The notes beneath the pieces were generated by a model. It searched no databases. It saw nothing but the letters and a program-made list of their open reading frames with translations, and had not been told where the DNA came from. The translations under genes and the position numbers were made by a program. Below are positions 1-4,052 of a DNA stretch of 6,484 nt, piece after piece. The DNA comes from Candidatus Iainarchaeum sp. Its GTDB lineage: Archaea; Iainarchaeota; Iainarchaeia; Iainarchaeales; JAAZKV01. How positions within the stretch are numbered: position 1 is the first letter of the stretch; each line of letters begins with the position of its first letter. The stretch covers positions 1 to 6,484 of the forward strand of contig JAPLVQ010000177.1 of the NCBI GenBank assembly GCA_026397035.1, given 5' to 3'.

Positions 1-647
1 CTTTTTACTCTACAGATTTCGCGATTGATTCTTTAAAAATCCTTACTTACGTAAGCGTTTTTCGTGACGGAAGAGCGATAAGCGCTTTAGACAAAGTCGA
101 AGCAAAATCCGCCGAGTTTGATTACTTACTTGCGCTAATAAAAGAAGATTATGCAAAATCTCCGACAAACGTAGATGCTCTCTCGCTAAATACAAGAAAA
201 GCTATAGCAAACACGCTTCACTCAGTCTTATTACCTTTTGATACTTCCCTTGATTATGTATTCTTCATTGAGAAAGAAGGATACAAACCTGGTGAAGGAA
301 GTTTTCTCACAATGATAATCGCGACAAAAAAATGTTATTCTAACTGTAACCCGCAAGATCCACCGGAAAACAGAGTAATTAAAAGAGTTTATTTCTCCTG
401 TAATCCTTCCAAGTCAAATGTACTTGAAAAACTTGTTTTCCCAAACGCTGGAAAAGTAGATTCAGCAATAGGAAAAATAATGCTCTCAAAAGACACTTCC
501 GGACACGCCACTAATTATGTACTAGCTTTACACATGTGGGTGTCAAAAAAGATTGGTGCAATATCTGAAATAGTGAGAACTAGTGACCTGCCTTTAGACC
601 AGCATGAACCAGATTTTCGATGCGAATTACTTTCGGAATTTGGGTAA
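1..647 (+). CDS. 3' part of an uncharacterised protein gene, 5' end outside window
   Basis: The frame is open from base 3 to the TAA at 645-647, about 214 codons, with no stop upstream, so the gene enters from outside the window. An internal ATG at 312 is not the start, because the codons before it read as normal protein (…YSTDFAIDSLKILTYVSVFRDG…). I do not recognise a named family. The visible part has no membrane segment. It has an alpha-helical N-terminal half (SALDKVEAKSAEFDYLLALI), then a beta-rich half with YVFFIEKEGYKPGEG, a Cys pair (KKCYSNCNPQ), a further single Cys and a C-terminal LALHMWV strand. The overall style (FAIDSL near the start, YVFFIE in the middle, a late LxLxxW strand) recalls uncharacterised pilin-like or secreted proteins of small archaea; that is an inference from memory, not a domain hit. 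The C-terminus looks altered: the last residues HEPDFRCELLSEFG lie on a direct repeat whose second copy encodes HEPDFRCEFFK followed by a stop in the +1 frame. No T-run terminator follows. Confidence 0.75.
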   Translation, partial: FYSTDFAIDSLKILTYVSVFRDGRAISALDKVEAKSAEFDYLLALIKEDYAKSPTNVDALSLNTRKAIANTLHSVLLPFDTSLDYVFFIEKEGYKPGEGSFLTMIIATKKCYSNCNPQDPPENRVIKRVYFSCNPSKSNVLEKLVFPNAGKVDSAIGKIMLSKDTSGHATNYVLALHMWVSKKIGAISEIVRTSDLPLDQHEPDFRCELLSEFG

Positions 648-674
648 GCATGAACCAGATTTTCGATGCGAATT
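601..674 (+). repeat. 28-bp exact direct repeat, 46-bp period, spanning a stop codon
   Basis: Bases 601-628 and 647-674 are identical over 28 bp (both begin AGCATGAACCAG and end TGCGAATT) and are separated by 18 bp. Copy one encodes the C-terminus of the upstream gene. Copy two begins on the last base of its TAA stop and is shifted by one frame because the period is 46. Read in the frame of copy one, copy two gives HEPDFRCEFFK and then TAA at 682-684. Removing one 46-bp unit, or one base between the copies, therefore gives an uninterrupted C-terminus. It could be a recent duplication or an assembly artefact. Confidence 0.95.
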
Positions 675-700
675 CTTCAAGTAATTCATAAAAAAAGCCT

Positions 701-706
701 TTTATA
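701..706 (+). promoter_or_regulatory. archaeal TATA-like box for the surface-protein gene
   Basis: TTTATA at 701-706 lies in the 127-bp gap between the two genes and follows a purine-rich run (690-697) that could act as BRE, although the bases directly before the box are CC rather than the usual purine-A-A. By the usual archaeal spacing of about 25-27 bases, transcription would start near 728-732, giving a leader of about 45 nt before the ATG at 775. This is a pattern match only; in AT-rich DNA such boxes also occur by chance. Confidence 0.45.
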
Positions 707-728
707 CTTGTAGTTAATTACTATTACC

Positions 729-751
729 AGTCAGTTCTGCTGACTTGTCAG
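729..751 (+). promoter_or_regulatory. triple GTCAG half-site cluster at the predicted transcription start
   Basis: GTCAG (730-734), CTGAC (740-744) and GTCAG (747-751) form two overlapping inverted repeats: AGTCAG/CTGACT with a 5-base loop, and CTGAC-TT-GTCAG, a near-perfect 12-bp palindrome. They lie about 25-45 bp downstream of the TATA-like box, where a repressor could block initiation or the RNA could fold near its 5' end. The element is plainly in the sequence, but its regulatory role is inferred. It also covers the TTG at 745, which is why I do not use that codon as the start. Confidence 0.4.
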
Positions 752-774
752 ATAGTTTAGTTGGGTTGTGTACT

Positions 775-2130
775 ATGTTTTTTAGGAGAAGAGCTGTTTT
801 AGTAGGTCTAACGCTTTTGCTTATTATAACACTTTTTTTTAGCACCGTTTTTGCTTCAAATTTTATTGATACTTCTTATTCTGATTTTGGTTTGGGAAGT
901 AGTTACCATACAGTAGTAAACCCTGACGGAAATGTAGTTCTTCAATCCCCGGATGCGGTAAATTATTTTTCTACAGGAGATTTTAATTCCAAAATCTTTG
1001 ACGCAGGAGGAAGCTCCCAATGGAACAAATTTACTTTTAATCCCCAAATAAAATACGGCGCACTCCCAAACAACGCCTGCTCAAGTCAAGCGACAAACGA
1101 TATCAACATGTGCGGAAATGTTTTAATGCTTCACATGGATAACATCACACAAAACCCAAATATTGTAGCAGGAAAAGTTGGTAATGCACTAAACTTTGAC
1201 GGAAATAATGATTATGTAAATATTGGCAACATTGGGAACGTTAAAACAATTTCTTACTGGGTGAAATCAAATAGTAATGGTAATGGAGGCATCGAACTCA
1301 ACTCCAACCAATATATTGACGACAGCGCAATACCAGAAGGACTGGTAAATCCGGTAGTATACATTGATGGGGTGCAAACTACTTTGTGGGGAAGTGAAAT
1401 ATTAACAAATGGAGGGGAGGAAGCACCATACAGCAGTGGCATAGCTACTGGTTGGTCTGCTGATGGTGCTGGTGTGACTCCAACCCAAGAAACCACAATA
1501 GTTCATGGAGGAAGCAGTTCACAAAAAATAATAACAACCCAACAATATACTGGTTTATATCAAAGTCTTAGCTTAACAAACGGGACCACTTATTTAGTTT
1601 CCGGATGGGCTTATATATCCAGCGGCACTCCATATGTTTTGGTTCAACAAATGGGTGGCGCTTGGCCAAGTTATGGGAATACGGCTCTTCCATCAATTAG
1701 TTCACAATGGCAGTACTTTCGTTTTTATGCAAGTTCTGCAAGTTATGCGAGTCCCGGACTAAGAGAGAATTGTTTAGGAGCGACCACTTGGTATATTGAT
1801 GATGTATCTATAAAACCGGTTTTAATCCGTTACCCAGTAAGTGATACCAGCTGGCATCATGTTGTAATTACTACTAGTACTTCTGTGATTGCTTCTGCGG
1901 TAAAGATAGGTAAAGGAGGAAGTACTTATTTCAACGGTTCGATTGATAATATTCGAACTTGGGGCCGCGAATTAAGCGCTGTAGAAGCCAACTCTTTATA
2001 TCAATCAGAAAGAAATGGAATAGTTCAGCCAGACATGAATCGCACAAACCTGATAGGAGAATGGTTGTTTGATGAAAACGCCACAAGCAGTTGGGGGATA
2101 AGAACTCCTGACACAAGGACACAAACATGA
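775..2130 (+). CDS. Secreted LamG/CBM surface protein, N-terminal segment (frame 1)
   Basis: I start at ATG 775 because it gives a textbook signal peptide: MFFRRR, a hydrophobic stretch (about residues 7-25), then V-F-A and cleavage after residue 27. The in-frame TTG at 745 would add ten residues before the Arg cluster. After the signal comes a short beta domain (about 28-105; FNSKIFDAGGSSQWNKF) of the kind that precedes LamG domains, with Cys102 and Cys113. A Laminin-G-like/concanavalin fold (about 115-415) follows, recognisable from GKVGNALNFDGNNDYVNIG, ISYWVK, SWHHVVIT and YFNGSIDNIRTWGRELSAVE. It is interrupted at about 204-356 by a CBM-like domain. A second LamG begins at about 426 (LIGEWLFDENATSS) but is cut by TGA 2128-2130 and continues in another frame. 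LamG folds bind glycans or proteins, so an exported sugar-binding adhesin role is likely. There are several N-X-S/T sequons. The product is truncated as written; the native protein should continue into the next two segments. Confidence 0.8.
   Translation: MFFRRRAVLVGLTLLLIITLFFSTVFASNFIDTSYSDFGLGSSYHTVVNPDGNVVLQSPDAVNYFSTGDFNSKIFDAGGSSQWNKFTFNPQIKYGALPNNACSSQATNDINMCGNVLMLHMDNITQNPNIVAGKVGNALNFDGNNDYVNIGNIGNVKTISYWVKSNSNGNGGIELNSNQYIDDSAIPEGLVNPVVYIDGVQTTLWGSEILTNGGEEAPYSSGIATGWSADGAGVTPTQETTIVHGGSSSQKIITTQQYTGLYQSLSLTNGTTYLVSGWAYISSGTPYVLVQQMGGAWPSYGNTALPSISSQWQYFRFYASSASYASPGLRENCLGATTWYIDDVSIKPVLIRYPVSDTSWHHVVITTSTSVIASAVKIGKGGSTYFNGSIDNIRTWGRELSAVEANSLYQSERNGIVQPDMNRTNLIGEWLFDENATSSWGIRTPDTRTQT
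1384..1842 (+). other. CBM-like jelly-roll domain nested inside the first LamG domain
   Basis: About 150 codons interrupt the LamG fold between the strand VVYIDGVQTT and the strand DTSWHHVVITT, which are normally joined by a short loop. The inserted part reads like a family 4/9/16-type carbohydrate-binding module: a start around LTNGGEE with GIATGWSADGAG, then VHGGSSSQKI, GLYQSLSLTNGTTYLVSGWAY, SSQWQYFRFYASS, and a closing TTWYIDDVSI strand. That order (N-G-G/F-E, W, H-G-G, Y-x-S-G-W-x-Y, W-Q, W-Y-I-D-D-V) matches the classic beta jelly-roll CBM pattern. Sugar binding is inferred from fold similarity; the ligand cannot be read from the sequence. Confidence 0.6.
2110..2125 (+). repeat. 8-bp imperfect tandem repeat at the first frame break
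   Basis: GACACAAG (2110-2117) is followed directly by GACACAAA (2118-2125), seven of eight bases identical. Dropping one unit joins frame 1 to frame 3 without a stop and gives RTPDTNMSGITTPDSSGN, which joins the two halves of the second LamG domain smoothly. Replication slippage is the simplest mechanism. A one-base loss anywhere in 2112-2130 would also explain the shift, so the repeat is suggestive rather than proof. Confidence 0.7.
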
Positions 2131-4052
2131 GCGGAATAACAACACCAGACTCATCAGGCAATAGTAACGATGGAAATTTACTCACTGGGGCATATTTGAA
2201 TAATGGAACTACAAACACAGGACTTTGGAACACTAATGCAGGCGTGTTTGATGGAGTGAGTGGGGACATAAATGTACCAAATTTTTCAAAAACAATATAT
2301 GCTGCAAGTTTTTGGGTTAAACCTTCAAGTACTATAACTTCAAGTACTGATGGCAAAATCCTTTTGTCTTTTAATGTGGCTAGTGAAGGTGATTATATTT
2401 CTTTTGGTGATTCAACAGGTTATTGTACTAATGAGATTTTGAGTGTGATTTCGGGAGGGTCCAAAAGAACTTGTGTTACATCAGCTACCATCCCTTCAAT
2501 TAACACTAGTTGGCACCATATAGCCATCAGCTGGGACGGAAGCAAATACTTGATTTATTATGATGGACAAAATGTTGCTACAACAATAGGCACCGCTTCT
2601 GGAAACTCAAATCTAATATCTTCATCATTTTTAAATATTGCTTCTTTTGGGGGCACTAGTAATTTTTTTTCTGGCTCTATTGAAGATGTTGCTGTTTGGA
2701 ACCGCGCACTTTCTGCTACTGAAGTTACAAACATTTACAAAAAAGGAGTTGCACGCTTAAAACTCCAAGCCCGTTCCTGCGCCCAATCTAATTGCGGTGA
2801 TTCAAACTTTTCAGGAACTGATAGGAATGTTTCAAATTATTTTACTGATTTCAATAACCCAATTGATTTGAATATGTTTAGCAACAGCCGCTACTTTCAG
2901 TACAAAGCAACATTTGAAACTGATGACACAAACATGGGCAAAGGAACTACTTCAATGTTACTTGATGTTAATATAGACTATAATACACTCAATCGTGTTC
3001 CTGATGTGAATGTTGTAAAGATTGGGGGTTATTTGATGACGCAAGGATTGCCTTCATTTTCTTATGCGCGTGATGGAAATCTTGTAGTTGATTATAATGT
3101 TTTTGATGCTGATGGGGGTGTGCAGAGAATTGACTTGAATTACAGCTTGAGCCGGGCACAAGGAACGGGAACATCAATCGTACAAGATTTTAATTTGACT
3201 TCATCTAATTGTGCAAGAACTGATTGGAATACATTAGCAGTTGATTGTAATTATTCTTTCTCACTTTCGGGGATTACTGATGGGAACTATTTTATTCTTG
3301 CGAAAATAACTGATGATGGAAATTCAACCGCGTTTAAAGCGAGTGATTTGAATTTCATGATTGACAATACTAAACCAATTATGAGTTGGGATGGGAATAC
3401 TGGTTGGCAAAAACCCGACCAAAACATTCACTTGACCTGTAGTGATGTAAATGGAAGTGGGTGCAATACAACAACTTATCGCTTAGATACTAACCCCGCA
3501 AGCACTATTTCTTGGGGTGTGTGGCAAACTTATTCAGGAAGCATTCCAATAACAACAGATGGAAATTATGGAGTAGATTTCAATGCTACTGATAATGCGG
3601 GGAACGCTGGAGATGTTAATGAAGTATTTGTTCTAGTTGGTCCGCACGGAAGGTTACACACATTTAATTCAAGCGGAAAGCCACGCTCTTTTTTTAGTAC
3701 TGACCAAAATGTTACTTTAAGGATTGACACAAACATGAGTTTTGTTCCAACAATAAAAATAATCGACAGTAACGGCACAACAGTATTAAGCGCTGGAAGC
3801 ATGACACTTTCTGGCACAGCAACGGATTACAATTCTTTTGACTACAATTACACTTTAAATGGAACGAGTGGTTGGTACGATGCAATAATTGGAGCACAAT
3901 ACTTCTCAAAAGTATTTTATCAAGGGGAAGTATGGACAAACAGACATACAGACTCCAACGGAAACATTTTTCCATTCAGTTTCGACCTGAACATTACCGA
4001 ACCAAATAATATCCAGCACTATCCCGCTCTGGTTCACGCCAATAGACACTAA
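2112..4052 (+). CDS. LamG/Ig-like surface protein, central segment (frame 3)
   Basis: This frame is open from 2112; its first ATG is at 2127, overlapping the previous stop as ATGA. I doubt that ATG is a real start. There is no signal peptide, and the first residues (SGITTPDSSGNSNDGN) are the second strand of a LamG domain begun in the previous segment. The codons just before it (DTN) form a DTNM motif that recurs in this frame at 2925 and 3726. Numbering from the ATG, the LamG part runs to about 210 (SWHHIAISWDGS, FFSGSIEDVAVWNRALSATEV). A Cys-containing linker follows (about 210-290; LKLQARSCAQSNCGD, RYFQYKATFETDD), then an Ig-like region (about 290-400), an OmpL47/chitobiase-like Ig module (about 405-500; DNTKPIMSWDG, LTCSDVNGSGCNTTTYRLD, DGNYGVDFNATDNAGN), and another beta domain to about 620. 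Many N-X-S/T sequons and paired Cys fit an extracellular glycoprotein. The frame ends at TAA 4050-4052 after out-of-frame residues (IQHYPALVHANRH). Confidence 0.7.
   Translation, partial: HKDTNMSGITTPDSSGNSNDGNLLTGAYLNNGTTNTGLWNTNAGVFDGVSGDINVPNFSKTIYAASFWVKPSSTITSSTDGKILLSFNVASEGDYISFGDSTGYCTNEILSVISGGSKRTCVTSATIPSINTSWHHIAISWDGSKYLIYYDGQNVATTIGTASGNSNLISSSFLNIASFGGTSNFFSGSIEDVAVWNRALSATEVTNIYKKGVARLKLQARSCAQSNCGDSNFSGTDRNVSNYFTDFNNPIDLNMFSNSRYFQYKATFETDDTNMGKGTTSMLLDVNIDYNTLNRVPDVNVVKIGGYLMTQGLPSFSYARDGNLVVDYNVFDADGGVQRIDLNYSLSRAQGTGTSIVQDFNLTSSNCARTDWNTLAVDCNYSFSLSGITDGNYFILAKITDDGNSTAFKASDLNFMIDNTKPIMSWDGNTGWQKPDQNIHLTCSDVNGSGCNTTTYRLDTNPASTISWGVWQTYSGSIPITTDGNYGVDFNATDNAGNAGDVNEVFVLVGPHGRLHTFNSSGKPRSFFSTDQNVTLRIDTNMSFVPTIKIIDSNGTTVLSAGSMTLSGTATDYNSFDYNYTLNGTSGWYDAIIGAQYFSKVFYQGEVWTNRHTDSNGNIFPFSFDLNITEPNNIQHYPALVHANRH
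3991..4052 (+). other. Overlap zone of the second frame break
   Basis: Frame 1 is blocked by TGA at 3988-3990 and frame 3 stops at 4050-4052, so the reading frame must change between them. Frame 3 reads sensibly up to NITEPNN. Frame 1 reads sensibly from about 4012 (SSTIPLWFTPIDTNVTF). Removing one base in the A/T-rich CCAAATAATATCC (about 4004-4016) joins them, for example as NITEPNISSTIPLW. I see no classic slippery heptamer, so a programmed shift is unlikely; a mutation or a sequence error is more likely. Confidence 0.7.

Noticed and set aside
691..710. Possible terminator after the upstream gene (A-run, GCC, T-run)
   Set aside because: The stem is at most four A-T pairs and the T-run is only four or five bases. 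The same bases are better explained as promoter sequence.
745..747. TTG as start of the surface-protein gene
   Set aside because: It lies within the GTCAG palindrome, only about 15 nt from the predicted transcription start, and adds ten residues before a signal peptide that is already complete from ATG 775.
2127..2130. ATGA stop/start overlap, as in translationally coupled genes
   Set aside because: The downstream frame starts in the middle of a LamG domain, has no signal peptide, and is coding before the ATG (DTN), so this is a frameshift rather than an operon junction.
1931..2356. Minus-strand open frames such as 1931-2356, 4945-5148 and 5238-5465
   Set aside because: They lie opposite well-supported coding sequence and show no recognisable domains.
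4003..4016. Programmed ribosomal frameshift site
   Set aside because: There is no X-XXY-YYZ slippery heptamer, and I saw no convincing downstream stem. A one-base indel is simpler.
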